Shown here: positions 44,863 to 58,522 of the stretch, piece after piece
Layout of the letters: each line of letters starts with the position of its first letter
Numbering within the stretch: position 1 is the stretch's first letter
Source: Cryptomeria japonica
Lineage: Eukaryota; Streptophyta; Pinopsida; Cupressales; Cupressaceae
Assembly: GCF_030272615.1 (NCBI RefSeq)
Contig: NC_081413.1
Coordinates: 718,165,867-718,229,866 of the forward strand
Length of the DNA stretch: 64,000 nucleotides
Direction of reading: 5' to 3'
Translations under genes and position numbers: made by a program
Notes under the pieces: model-generated
Databases searched by the model: none
Seen by the model: the letters and a program-made list of their open reading frames with translations, nothing else
What the model was told of the DNA's origin: nothing

Positions 44863-46883
44863 TTAATCTCCAATAGTCTGATCTTCAGAATGATTTAGCT
44901 TTACATACTTGGGAGTCTTTGAATTTTGTTGATTTGCTGGCCCATTTTGTTGTGCCCCTATCACTATTGAGTTTTCTGATGCTACCGGTGTCATAGGTTC
45001 ACTATTCTGAACTGATTCTTGTATTACCGGTTCAGGTCTGATAAATTTATCTTGCGATCCATCATCATATGCTCTAATTTGATTACTTCTATTCTCATCC
45101 ACCTTGACATTTATTCTTTCCAATATCCTATTCAATCTTTCATTATATTATCTATATGTTTTTCTCTTAGTAGAATAACCCAGAAATATTCCTTCATCAC
45201 TTCTAGGATCAAACTTTCCTAATATCATCTCTTCTAATGTAACATTTGCTTCCAAAAATTATGAAATATCTAATAGTAGGAGTATGACCAAACCATAGTT
45301 CATAAGGAGTCTTACTGATATCGCCTTTAATGTGCTATGTTGAAAGAGTATACAAAGATATTGATAGCATCTCTCTAGTAGATATTAGGTAATTTAGCTT
45401 CAGTCATCATAGTTCTTGCAACATCCAAAATTGTTCCATTCTTTCTTTCCACCAATCTGTTCTCTTGTGGGGTTCTAGGTGCAAATATTTATCTCCTAAT
45501 ACCATTCCTTCTCAGTCTCAACCATAGCCTTAAAGATTTTGAATTTCTCAAAAGCTTCAGATTTCTCTTTCAAAAATGCCACCCACATTATTCTAGAATA
45601 GTCATCAATAAGTAACATAAAATATCTATCACCTTGAAATATTTTAGTCCTTGGTGGTCCACACAAATAAGTATGAATAAGATGAAGAATTTCATTAGAT
45701 TTATCATGTACACTTCTAAAATAAGTTCTAACTTTCTTACCCATTTGACATTCTCTACATACCAGATTATGAGGTTTAACAATTTTGGGCAAATCTCTGA
45801 TAGTCGGTATTGAACTGATCTTTACTATGCAATCAAAATTAACATGACAATCCTCTTATGCCATTACCAACTCTCATCAATTTGAGAAATCAAGCAAGCC
45901 TTTTCACCAGAGTTCAAATGAAAGATATTACCCTTGGTTTGAGTTCCGAAAGCAATCTTCAATCCAGATTTATTAATGATCTTGCATTTTCCATCCTTGA
46001 ATTGCAAATGAAATCCTCTATCCACCATCTGTCATACACTTAAAAGATCATTCTTTAAGCCTTCAAAATAATAAACATTATCAGTATTAGTCTTACCATC
46101 CAAAGATATTGTTCCTTTTCCTTTGATCCTACATGCCTTATTGTCTCCAAATCTGACCAATCCACCATCATATTCTTGCAATGATAAGAACTTTCTTTTG
46201 TCACCAATCATGTGATGTGAGCATCCACTATCTATAACCCATTCATCCTTTTCTCCAATTTTAGTAGCCTAGGACTTTTCCTCAGTATGTGTTATTTCAA
46301 TGACAAATTCCGGAGAATCATCCTAATATCAATAAAGACCCAATCTTTGCTAGATGAAGCACCATTACCGGATCCACTCATAGGTTCATCAAATTTATCA
46401 TCAGAAATACCATCATCATCACTAGCATAATAACATGATTTATCCTTATTCCTTTTGAATCTAGGTCTGCTCCGATATTCAGGATTAGGCTTATAATTCC
46501 TCATAAATCTTTCATGATTACTAGAAGCTCTTTCAAGACATCTAGATGCAAAATGACCAATCTTATTGCATGAAAAACATTTAAAAGGGACTTTTCCTTC
46601 ATACTTACTTCCAGCTGGTCCTTTAGGAATTCTTCTAGAAATTAGGGCTTCCATCTCTTCAAGCTCTCTTTCTTATTTCTCAATTTCCTCCATATCTTTA
46701 GCATACATCTCTTTCCAATCTATCTCATATTTACCAAAAGCAGATTCTCTAAATGCAGTCTCAGTTTTAACAGCACTCTGATCTCCATGTTCTTCAAGTT
46801 CAAAAGCAGTCAATTTCCCAAGTAGTGTATCTCTAGTCACATGGGTACTTGACATGTTTTGGAGTTCATTGATTGCAATAGCC
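44863..46883 (-). pseudogene. gag-pol: copia gag, protease region and integrase, broken
   Basis: From right to left on the - strand: gag C-terminal part (46855-46673, LLGKLTAFELEEHGDQ); knuckle FKCFSCNKIGHFASRC (46654-46292 frame, CCHC intact); a damaged protease region (about 46260-45860); pre-integrase VCRECQMGKKVRTYF and integrase IDDYSRIMWVAFLKEKSEAF (45792-45496); a linker (45135-44863). Several frames and stops. Gag breaks off at 46884 against another LTR-like sequence. Confidence 0.85.
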
Positions 46884-48889
46884 TGTTAGTCCCAACCGGT
46901 GTGGAGAGGGGAGGGGTGAATCATCACTTCACCAGTTTTACAAAATTAAAACCTTTTAACTCAAGTCTACACTAACTTAATATTCTGACCCTTGATATGT
47001 AGGAGCCATTCTGACCCCAATTTTTTGATATCAAGTGTTGAAGCTAACATTGATACTAATTCTATCTTCTTTGATACCAATTGTATGTTCTCCTATGTAG
47101 GTAACTCTTCCTCTTTGCAAACAACACTCTCAATGGTCTAGTTGTAATTACAATTGGATAGACATTGAAATATATCACAACCCCAGACACTTTCAAAGAC
47201 ACAATCATACTAGTACAACCATAGACACTTGCACACCCTCTATGTACAAGTTTGATACTAGTAAGAAAATAAGGTTGTCAACTCCCCTTGAATCATAGAT
47301 CTTAGGTCCTCATTGCCTACTAGGTTCAAAACCAGAGCTCCAATCTGTACCATATACCATGATAGGACCTAAAATTGTGTCTTGCAAAATTTGGTCATCC
47401 TGGTTTTATTTTGCCCTTGGTCAAGGTATCAAGGTTTAGGGATATGGGGGGTTGTGTCTTTTATCATTGAAAAGTGGTTTGAAAGTAAGTTTTTGGCCCC
47501 TATTATATTCTACTATTGCCTTTTCTCACTTAAGCCTGAGGGTTCTACTTTCGTTCGCAAGGCCATTTTCATTCTCTAGGCAAAATATTGGTTAACCGGT
47601 TCATAAAGTATGCTTTTCCTAATTCATCCGCATGAAATTCCCTATAACTGGCCCCCTTTTAAAATATTTATGCCTATGCTTGCATTTTCCTAAGTCTGGC
47701 AAGTGTTAAATACCCTGATTGTCTATTAAAGAAAGGATAGATCCAACAACTAGCGCTTCCCCGTGACCAAAGATGAAAGGGTTTTAATGACTGCGACATC
47801 ATGAGATGATGCCACGTGTTATCAGTGGAAGCTGACAGGGCTAGTAGCACAACCGATCAAGTGCTTTTTAATACTGGTTTTCAAGGTGGTAAAGGTCGGT
47901 CTACTAATAGTCCCATTAATTTGCACATGCTCAAAATGAATGAGGATGTTTTATCCTGAGGTAAAAGGCACTCGACTTTTAAGTCCTAAAGGAGTTGATG
48001 GGTAGTATGCAAAGAGATAAAGATTGAACAAATTAGATTGCCCTTATATTTCCCTAATGGAAGTTGCAAGGTGGTTATGGACTGCGGCATTGTGGGATGA
48101 TGTCACGTGTCTCAAATTGGCCAGAAAAACCTATAGTGGGGCTGCTGATAGAATTTGACATAAAAAGGAGGTGTTGCTGATGTGTCACATTTTTGTGGGG
48201 CCATTGATATAGATAAAAGAAAAAATGATGAGTAAGCAAGTAGATGATCATTGGATTGTCCAACTAGGAGGATGATCAATGACTAGTTTTCAAAATTCTT
48301 AATTACAAATCTAGGAGCTGTTGTTTCGCTCACATGAATATTATTGGTGGATGAGACATTTGCATCCTTTCCTAGATGATAATTAAAAGACCCTTAAAGG
48401 TTTTTCATTTGCAAAAGATTTCTTAGCAATTTTGAAGAATTTCCTGCTACTGAAGGAAGTTTGGACGTCTCTTTGCAACACAGAATTCTCATCTCTGGTG
48501 AAAATTAAAGCAGTAAGTTTGTCTCATCTCTCCATATGTTCTTAAAAAAAATTGATATTACAAACTATGTGTGAGATTGTGAGAAGAAAATTTAATTTGT
48601 ATGGGTTAGATGTTGGACAGAATATAGTGAAACTTGTTTTAAATTACTCAGGTAATTTAAAAATCTTGTATTAGCCCTAGCTTTCCTTCCCTGAATTTGG
48701 AATTATAGTATAAAGCCCTAGTTGCAGAAAATGGCACCCTCGTGGAAACATTTAGGATAGGTCGATTATATGAAAATAAATACTTATGATGATTTTTTGG
48801 CAGTTGAAACCCTCTACAAATGATAAGAAGCAAGGGAAAAGGTTTATGGACAGAAAGACCATAGGGGAGGGGTTAACTGACAAAGCATT
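46884..48889 (+). other. LTR-like start and leader of the element carrying long ORF A
   Basis: Begins TGTTAGTCCC with GGAGAGGGGAGGGGTGAATC. This is the style of conifer copia LTR edges (compare 53212, GAGACGGGGGAGGTGAATC), but its partner was not found. There is an imperfect direct repeat ~295 bases apart: GATGATGCCACGTGTTATC (47805) versus GATGATGTCACGTGTCTC (48097). Short open frames are without content. Confidence 0.4.
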
Positions 48890-51800
48890 TTGCTTGGCAG
48901 AGATGCTAAGATACCAATGACTGGATTAGAAATATTCAAATTATGTTATGGACAAAGGAAATTAAATTCCCCACTATCCAGTCCTTGGCAATATGATTTG
49001 GGAAAATTGGTAATACCGGGTGTTTTTATAGATGTCAATTTGCTTAAAGCTATTGCTGACAGGTATGACCCCGTTTCAAGGGTTATTAGGGGAAATGATG
49101 GAGAGGTTTTATTAACTATCAAAAGAGAGGAGTTTCAAGAGCTTTTTGACCTATATGAACCATCCCCAAGCCTAGTGCCAATAGATTTAAATGAATAGAA
49201 GATAGAGTATTACAAGATGGGGGAATTTGTCAATAATAGTTTCCTACCAATGCATCTAGCCAGAGCGGGGAGTACAACATATCATATCGATCCTAGCTTA
49301 GAGGAGCCATTCCCAATTGGCACCTTTGCCCCTTATTTTTAGGATACTTTCTATTCTCTGTGCCAAATATTGGGTTTCAATCCCATTATAGTGATTCTAC
49401 CTGATTTCATGTGCATGGCTATACAGATACAACATCTGGATTATACAGTAATTTTTGACTTTGCCCCTTATCTTGAGGAAAATATTCATGAGGGGTTGCT
49501 AGATATTAAGGAACAAGTTGTTGGTGTTAAATTCTCTTGGTATTCTTTACTTATGCATATGTTCCTTTTTAGAAATGCAGACTATTTTGAGGGTACCATG
49601 AACCTCAAATGGACAATTGATAATCAAGAGATTCCAGTACAACTTTGGAGCACAGATATGTCCTAGGATAGACAAGAAGCTAGTTATATAAGGTATGATA
49701 ACAATTTTGCAACAATTTTTCTTCTAGGTTAAGACAAAGGTTGATAGTAAATCTGCCAAGGATTCCTAAAGAATTACATGACTTTGTAAGACCTAAGGAG
49801 AGAGTGCCTCTTGCCAGGATATAACATAATTGGGAGGATTTTATCCCTTACCCTGTGAGCAATTTTATTACAATTTATGGTTTCTCTGGACAACCACATA
49901 TATTGCCCTTCAATATTCCTTTGAGAATGGGCTTTTCTAAGGTGATGTGGCAGATAGGATGCATTCAGGATCAGGATCTAAAAGGAAAGGGAAAAGGAAC
50001 AATTTTCCCAAATTACACTATAATCCCTCACTTTGTGATTTTAAAAGGGGGACATGAGCATTTTGACAAATTCTTTGCTCCATATCATTTGGGGGTAAGT
50101 ATAGCTATAAATAGTGTTCTTGAGGGTTTATAAAAGGATTTCAAAACAAGAATAAGAGTAGGGCACTCGCCCTATGTGTACAATTTTCTTGAGGACATAA
50201 TCCAAAATGAATTTGACTCCATGACCTAGGAATGGAGAAAAGAGAAGTGGATAATCTTCAAAAAATTATGGGCCGATATCCAAAAGATATATCCAAAATA
50301 TGATCCATTAAAGGATTTTTCCCCATTTTGTGCCAAGGTTGAATGTGTTATGAAATTTTTTGATGAATTGACAAAGGTTCTAAAAGAGAAGCTAACCAGA
50401 CTTGAAGAAGTTTGGTGCCAACAACAATTAAGTTCACGACCTTTTGTAACCCAGAGGGCAAGTGGTATGATAGCAGACAAACCTATTCTAGAATCTTCCC
50501 ATAAAAGGATTAGAGAAGAAATAAGTGAAGAAGAGGATAATAGCAATGACATTGGGAGATTGATAAGGAGGAAAGATAAAAAGGTGATGAGTTTAGAACC
50601 ATGCCCGAAGATGCAGACTAAGCCTTTTCAAGGAATTAAGATTATTGATCTTGAAGATTCTGGCAAAAGTCCCTCACCATCAGTTGTATCCTTTTCACTA
50701 GTAAGATAAGATGAATATCAAGTGGAGGGAGATAGGTTTGTTGCAACAAGTGCAGAAATGAAAATGGGTATAGTTGTATTGCCTCCTAATTTGGAGTTGG
50801 ATCATACTCCCTTGGATATTCAAGGTAAAGCTTTCAATGATGCAAGTAAAGAGGCATGTGATAGCTTCCTTAAGGATGATGCATTTGTAAAAAGCCTAGC
50901 CTTTTTGCAGTTAGTATGGAAAACAAAGGTTGATGAATACAAAGGAAGAATTGCTGAGAGGAAGTCCCAAAGGCCAGAAAGATTAGACCAATAAATCCAC
51001 GTGGAAGTAAAAAGTGAAATGAAGGAAGAGTTCAAGGAAATCACTGCTGATGAGGGCAGGAAAATTATAAGTCAAGTTGGAGTCTTGATACTACCAGAGT
51101 GGGATATAGTAGATGTAGTTGCATTTGATGCAATTAAGAAATCAAAGGAAGAGGAAGCAGGGTTGGCATTGAGAGGATCAGACTTTGTAGATGATTATGC
51201 AACCTTGTCTATATGGGCACTAGAGGAAGGACCTAGAAAGCCCAACATCAGTGACTTGAATCAAAACTTAAGGGGAAGCCTGATCATAAAGAGATTAGCC
51301 GATACATCAAGTGTAGAGACTACAAATTTAAATATTGATGTTGCTAAGCTAGCACATGAGAGTGCAAAACAAGAAGCTTTAGAGAAAGTTGAGTTAATAA
51401 AGAAATTTGAAAAACTTTTTAATGATTATAATGCATCTTAGAAAAGATGTGTGGTGTTGCAAATGAGAGTGAAACTCTTGGAGCAAGGACAAATAAAGGT
51501 TCCTTATCCTGCACTTATAGGGTTGTCTGAACCATCAACGTCCAGGTCATTGCCTATAGCCCAAGAAGGAGAAGCAGCTCAGATGAACATAAGTACTAAT
51601 GTCCCTAGTATGGTATTAGTCCCATATGATGATGATGATCCTGATACTACAAGATCCACTGAGCCAATTGAATCTTATCTTTTGGAGAAGATAGTTGAAT
51701 TGGAAAATAAACTCAAAGAATCAGAGGATCAATCAGCCGAGCAGCAGAAGGATATAGTTAGCTCAGTGCTAACTCATTTAAATGAGAAAGTTGAAAGCTG

Positions 51801-52388
51801 GTTAAATAGTATCCATACCTTATATTCTCTTCTTTTTTATGCTATTCAAAAGTTTAATGATGATAAAGAAGTGGAAATTCCCATGTTTACAAAGTGGTTA
51901 CAAAGAGGGAATGAACTCAGATTTATGTCTATAGCATCTAAGTTTTATGTTGTGAAAATACATGCACTCCAGCCAACATATTTGTTGGTAAAGTCAATGC
52001 AGGAAGCCCAAATTTTGCCAGAAAACATTGAAAGAAAGATAAGGGAGTTGATGAAGAGATTTAGTGAATTTGGACAAACTCTTTTGCCAGATATTGAAGA
52101 TAGAGAAGGGGCAATTAAGCCTTGCAATTTTGGAAGGAAGAGGTAGAAAGAGTCATCAATACCCAGGTGGAAATTATTTGTGATGGATTAAATATGAATA
52201 TGCTAGAAGATAGTATGGATAAAATAATTGCTACAGGGCTATTTTTTGAAACTTTTGAAAGAGAGGCAAACCAAGTAGGCGTTAAGTATATTCCATATAA
52301 GGAAAAAGAAGATGAAGTAATGAACTTCAATTGGCCATCTGATGAAGACTATAGCGCGTGGAGTAGTGTGTATTTTACTAATGAATAG
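48890..52388 (+). pseudogene. long ORF A of unknown family (~1150 codons), broken
   Basis: Reading runs in one frame from ~48890 to ~49690, shifts once, then stays in a second frame to 52146, and shifts again to end at 52388. A few stops interrupt it (49196, 49340, 50131, 50707, 50992, 51439). No pol, zinc knuckle or known domain. Segments: IADRYDPVSRVIRGNDGEVL (about 49046-49105), homologous to ORF B; a hydrophobic-aromatic central part (FSWYSLLMHMFLFRNADYF); a long acidic and coiled-coil-prone half (KIVELENKLKESEDQSAEQQ, about 51690). It could be a gag-like or accessory protein of a non-autonomous LTR element. Confidence 0.6.
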
Positions 52389-53204
52389 AAAGTTGTAAAC
52401 TGTTTGTATAACTATTTTTGTTTTCTAGTGATAGATATTTTGCAACCCATAAGGCAGGATGGGGGTAATTTCCATCATGAATTTTGAAGAAGGTGGCTGC
52501 AACTTTTGATCTAGTATAAACAAGTTCGAGGATGATTGTTTTGTATAACAGAATGCAGTTACGCATAGTCATTCTTAGATGATAGGTGTCTCCTCTGGCC
52601 TGAAGCTTGTTTGCTCCCTTATTTTTTATAAAAGGGAATTCAGGGCTATGAGACGGTGTTCAAACATTTTGGTCCCTTATGTGTTTGAATTTCTGTTTCC
52701 AAATAACAAAGTTTAGGTGAAACAAAAGGATTGTAAGAGGTCATTTTATAAAGAAAAAATTAGAAAAGAGTCTTATGTCTATGATTTTTGTAGGCTCTTG
52801 AAGGAGTTATGTATGAATTGTATTCTTATAGAGATAATAGAATTAATGAATGAATATATGATTCAAACCCATTTCTCTCCAATGTATTGTTCTATCATGC
52901 TTTGAATGCATATTATCAAAGATTTTGTCATTCATTGCACTATTGTGGTGTATGTAACCTTTTGTTCATGCTTTGGTCTAATAGGCCAATTAAATGCTTA
53001 AACAAATTTCCAGACTGATAGGGGTCTTTACAGGGATTTTCATAACTAGTTTTGGGTGGGGATTACAAACATGATATATTGTAAGGCAATATTATCTTTG
53101 ATTTTATGCTGTTAGATAAATTCTGTCACAAGTATGGTCTAATGCAATATGAATTCACGTACCCAATGGATTAAGGTGATGAATAATGATGAACAATAAA
53201 TACG
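52389..53204 (+). other. 3' noncoding part after ORF A
   Basis: Contains a purine tract, GGCAGGATGGGGG (52453-52465), that might be a polypurine tract. No LTR partner could be matched to the 5' side. No gene seen. Confidence 0.35.
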
Positions 53205-53621
53205 CTAACTGGTACTGAGACGGGGGAGGTGAATCAGTACTGACAAAAACTTCTCAACAACTTATCAAGTTAAAATAATGATAACCGGTTGTCTTCATCA
53301 ATGAACTTAACAATGGCAATACCGATTAAACACAGTAAGACTTCAAACATCAAGACCAGTAAAACTGAATACTTCAAATATCATTCAACACAATAACTAC
53401 TTCACCAACATACATATGCATGTGTTGTACCAGTAATACCATAACTATTATCTCTGCATGCATAATCACCTAAACAAAGAATACTCAGTCATCACATGAA
53501 AAATGCACAACTCATAACACACAAATTTTTCACTTGGAAACCCAAATGGGAAAAACTATTGTGGGGATGAATACCCACAAGTTTTTTTTGAACTCTTTTG
53601 AAGTCCGCTCTGTTAGGAGCC
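53205..53621 (-). repeat. copia LTR, distal piece (interrupted)
   Basis: Starts near TGGTACTGAGACGGGGGAGG. It continues past a block with AGTCCGCTCTGTTAGGAGC, then is broken by an insertion. The other piece (58523-59542) carries matching-style text (GGACTCTG, CCGGTTAAAGAC, CCTGTTAAAGATTACC) and the LTR start. Orientation - . Confidence 0.55.
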
Positions 53622-56600
53622 TGTTAGTGAACAGATTTGTCCTTTCTTAAAATGATCAATTTTAAACTCTGTCGCCTTCTTTTAAAGACAAGTGTTCAAC
53701 TAAACAGTTGGGTAAGTGTTATATAAACCACTTCCCTCTGAATTTTCCATAGGTACAGCTCCCTATTTCAGTTATTCAAGGAATAATCTAATTAATTTTA
53801 TTTGAGTAGTATCTTTTAACCTGAAAGCATGTAAGGCTGCCTACTTCATTCTTGGATGAGAGGCCAATATTTCACATGTATTTCTAAGAAAAAATATCTT
53901 TCCAATCTTTTCAATGCAAGAGATGGAAGTAACTGAATCAAAGTTCAGAACATCGTTCCCACAATTCCAATAAGAAAATGAACAGATAATAGAAACCAAA
54001 TCTGTTCTCAAACACAAATCTTTTCTTAAAAACAAACACTCAAAGGAAAGAGCACTAGAAAAATAATAATTTTCTGCAATAGAAATGTCATTACTGTTAT
54101 TTGATTAGATAAGCATATGAAAAGATATGTGTCTACATAGATTCAAAACCCACAGATTTTCCTTCTCCCAAAAATAGTATGATCTTTGTATATATATATT
54201 CTTATGCGACAAAGGCACGATAATACATATAAATCCTTTTCCATTCCAGATTTAAAAGTCTGATTCTTCCTTTGACAAAACATAAAATTTACAAGATAGA
54301 GGGAAATCAAAAACTCACCAAAATTTGTCACCAAATCTAACCCCTATTCTCTCTATCTTTCTATAATTTATAGTTTTTAGAACAGGGGAGGTCTCCCTGA
54401 AAACTTGACCTTCCCCAAAACATTTATGAAACCAACAAAATGTATTTTGGGACAGATGTCCTGAAGTCTTTGCATAAACATGAGAAATTACATAAATAAA
54501 GGAAACCAGGCTTGGATCAATGTATTATGTCACTTTCCCATCACCATCATCCTCTTCGCTTTCGTGGGCATCATGGGTGGTTGTGAGCTCCTGGATAATG
54601 GATTGGTTCGGAACCTTCATCACATTGAGCTTTGCCTTCATCGCTTCCTTATTCCACTGGTGCTTCACCATCTTTTCAGCATGTTTCGATAACTGATCAT
54701 TTCAAATGAAGGTCATAGACTCAATCCTAGCCACTCTTGTTATATCTTCTGGAGTGAAATTACCCTTGGCTTTGATTTTCTCCATGTTTATCCAGAAAGC
54801 CCTGATTGCATCTTGTGTGTTCAACCCACAAATCCCCAATTGCCAATCATGGTCAGGGTTAACCACCTTGTTGTCATTAACTATACTGCACTGGAGATCC
54901 TAGAGCTCAAAAACAGAGGTCTTAGCGTTGGAGATCACAGACTTGAAGGTAAGCACCCGCCACATTATGGTTCTCTTCAAGACAAAGAGCTAACAGTCAT
55001 CTGCTACCAGTTTGATTGAGTGTTCCATTAGAAACCCGGTAACCCCATATTCTTCTATTTTGGCGAACAAAGGCAAGATATTCTACCATTTGTGTTCCTC
55101 TTTCTCCCATGACACAAGCTGATTTTGAACTTCAACAATAAGACTCTGTATCTCATCACATAACTTCTGGGAGTCGGTGATATACTTCTCCCCGTCCTTG
55201 ACTATTCCCTCAATCCATTTCTCCATGGCTTTTGCAATACTCTTGGCCCATTGAACTTGGCTCATTAACTTTTTATTTTTTGGTGAAGTTGGGTCAAAGT
55301 TCTCTGTAGCATGAGATCTAGGGAGTGCCCCAAAGCAACCAATGTTGTCGATGAACCAGGCAAGAATATTTATGTGTCACTTTAGCTCTCTCTTTTCATG
55401 CCCATCCTTCTCTGATCTGGTGAGCATTTTCTTTGCCGATACTAGGAAGAAATGATTGTCTGAGTCCCTACTCATATTTCCCAGCTCCACCTTTGTGATC
55501 TCAAAATCATCAGGGCTAGCTTCTTTATTTTCATCCTTGGGATTGTATGAGGCGATTTCAGCAACCTATTTTCCAATTCCTTCATCATTATCTAAGTGGG
55601 TGGTGGTTTTGAATATTTTTGGCTTGGGGCCCTTCTCTATGTACTTAACGACCATTTCTTGAATCAGAATAGTCACAGGAAGAAAATTTTGCTTTCTGTT
55701 CACTGAAGTGGTCAACCACTTAGGAGTTGCACTGGAACTAGTTGTTCCTTTGATCACTTTGGAAGGTGGTGTCATGGCCACAATCACCATATGAGAATCC
55801 AGGGCATTAGAAATATCGCTATCCAGGTCCTCAACTTCAAATATTTGGGCATCAAGAATCGTATCTTTTAGCCCTGTATCCTTTGCTTGATCCATCTTTC
55901 TTTGAGCAGCACTTCGAGACTGGGTATGTCAAGGGGTACAAAAATCCAAAGCAAAATTAGACCTATGTCTAAGCTAGGGTGGCTTTTTATCATTACCTGC
56001 ATGAACAGACATAGAAGCATTGTTAGAAAGATGCTTTGGTGAATGTAGAGGGACCTCATTACTTCTTGCAGAATTAGACTTAACACTAATTTTGCTGCTT
56101 TCTTCCTGGAAACCCACGCCGTGGTCCTCTCCAAAACTCCTTGGGTCCTTAACTGTATATCATCTTTCTCCTCCTTGTCCCAGTCGATTGGAGGCATTTC
56201 ATTTTCTGCATGGGCTAAGTATCCTAGTTCGAACAACTCTAGATAGTCCTCTTCGATCCCCTTAATGTCCAGCTTTACCTGTAATGAAACAACTTGTTCT
56301 AACACCATCCTCATATTTTCCTTTTTAAAAACCTCGAGCTCATCACTACAATATTCCCAGAAGTCTTCTAATTGCGGCATTGGGAGGTATGGCATTAGAC
56401 CAAGACTTTGGGAAAAACCCTTATTATCAAAACCTTTCCTTTCAGGATACAGGGAAAAATTGAAATTCTTGAGATATGCTCCAATACTCAAAGCGTCGGA
56501 CATTGAACTGCAGGACAACATGCCCAATTGGATGGGAAAGTGACCCTCCCATTTATCCCTAGGTTGTGCCTTTTTTATTACAGAGGTCAGCTGCCTACAT

Positions 56601-58522
56601 ATCTCTGCTAGAACAAAGCAATCTGAACAAAAGTGAGGGAGCTTGAAGGGCTCCTCTTCAAAGCCACCTATCCTTATATAACAAAAGCATGTAAACTGGA
56701 TATAGAAACTGTCAAACCTCTTTATCAATGTTTGGGCATCATCGAAGATTCTTTTGGCTTTCATATTCTTCAATTCATGGCACAAGTCGCCTAGAAAAGC
56801 ATTGTGCACCCTTTTGAAATCCTGCAAGGCCTTATCCTTTTGTAGCATGGGATAGAACTCGTATATAGGAACATCCTCCTAAGTGAGTTGTTTTGGTATT
56901 CCAACTAACTCCTTAACACACACCAAACAATACAAGAGATACGAAGACATAAAGAAGTTCTATTTGAACTGTTTAGCCATACTCAATTGTTCCCTCATTG
57001 AATCAGTAATCAACTCAGCCCAATCAAGATACTGCTTCCCTTCTAAAACCAGCTGCACGTAGCAATAAATCCAGTCATCGAAGCTGTAAGCTTCAGTAGA
57101 CCCTCTGTCCTAGTGCAAAAAAAGCATAACATCATGAACGTGAGGCAACATGTCATTCTTATTAGGATTCTTGGGTAATCTGGAACCACCTCTTTGAGGA
57201 ACCTTCAACCATAATTTTGCTACATTGTTATGGTGTCCAGTTCTGTCTGCGTTGAACTTGGTGATTGACTAAGCAAGGGAAAAGTTGGAGAACTGGTAAT
57301 CAAGTATCTTGAAGACGGAGAAAATTACTTCACGATTTATGGCAAGAAGGGTTTCACAATTGTCTCTCCTAATGGTCTCAGAGACTGGGTCGTATCTAGC
57401 GATACATTCCCAAATCAATTCTGGGTAGGGAATGGCTGGGGGAAAAGCTGCCGCTTCTATGAGACCGCTACTCAAAATCTCCACACCAAAAGATTTTTCA
57501 ATTCCCTTGAACACCCTCTCTTTTAGAACCTCAAGATTTTCCCCTTTTAGGTCGGTATTGCTAACTATGGGTTGAGTACATGCAAGGCTAAAAACATTCC
57601 CGAACAAATGCAGCGTGGACTTCATAATTCAAAGCAATAAGCCTTAATTGGTTGCAGCAAACCTTTCTATGAGAGAGAAAATGCAAGTAAAAACTACTGG
57701 AGAGAACAAGAAAAGGACTCACCTTCACAGTTGAACAACTAGACGGCGACTAGCAGCAAACAAGACTCCTATCTAGGAAAAACAAAACCATAGTAACGAG
57801 GAACAAGATGCAGAGTACTAATGATCCTTCATACCTTATAGTGAGGGAAATGATACGGAACCATTAAATGCAATAATTCCAATTGTCAGACTGAGTGTGT
57901 TAAGTTTGTGGATTGGACATCGCACGCATGCATTGAATGCATGGCGGCGTTTTTGAAGTAACCGCTAGTTCCCGAAATGATTACTTACTTTGAAAAGCCA
58001 AGGATTGAAGTCACTTAAGACATGGTTCACCTTCCTCATATTTGGCAATGAATGCACCATCAAATCATTTAACCCGCGGGACCCACCAACTTTGTACACA
58101 CATGAACATCCTGAACAGACTTCATTAGAGTTCAAGTAGTTCAAGGTGTACGCTGTGCTCAGGGAAAATCTTTACCGAGAATATTAATTATGCCAAGCTA
58201 CTGACCATTTCTGCTATGTTGAACATGTTGAACATGTTTGAACCTCTTGAACTTGGTTCAATGAGTTCAACGCCCGGAGAGAGATGATGTAACACATTAC
58301 CAAACAAAAAACCTTTAAAGAGCCGCTGCAAGACACTTAAAGAAAATGTTAGTATGAAAACCTCCCTGAACACCTAGGAACCTGTGGAACCTAAATGAAC
58401 CTGTTGAACCCGATTCAAGATGATTCAACATGTTCACAAAGTTCAACCAATTACTAAAACTCGACATTTTTTATTGAAATACGATTTACAAACGTACTAA
58501 GGGCTTGAACCGAGGTCTAACA
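53622..58522 (-). mobile_element. insertion carrying long ORF B, ends TGTTAG...CTAACA
   Basis: ~4.9 kb segment inside a copia LTR. On the - strand it begins TGTTAGACCTCGG (58522) and ends TTCACTAACA (53622), so TG...CA termini are possible. I could not match two LTRs or a target duplication, so the class is open. The leader (57626-58522) has many GTTGAAC/GAACATGTT words (about 58200-58450). Content: ORF B. Confidence 0.45.
54480..57625 (-). pseudogene. long ORF B, homologous in part to ORF A, broken
   Basis: ATG at 57625 (MKSTLHLFGNVFSLACTQP). The N-terminal part contains CIARYDPVSETIRRDNCETL, matching IADRYDPVSRVIRGNDGEVL of ORF A, followed in both by LL-I-REE/REV. It then runs with stops and shifts to ~54480: 56848-55868 (VHNAFLGDLCHELKNMKAKR; DKWEGHFPIQLGMLSCSS; EMPPIDWDKEEKDDIQLRTQ), an acidic linker, a coiled-coil-like part (55265-55083, KWIEGIVKDGEKYITDSQKL) and a tail (54930-54500, DHDWQLGICGLNTQDAIRAF). 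About 1000 codons. No known domain is recognised. Confidence 0.6.
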
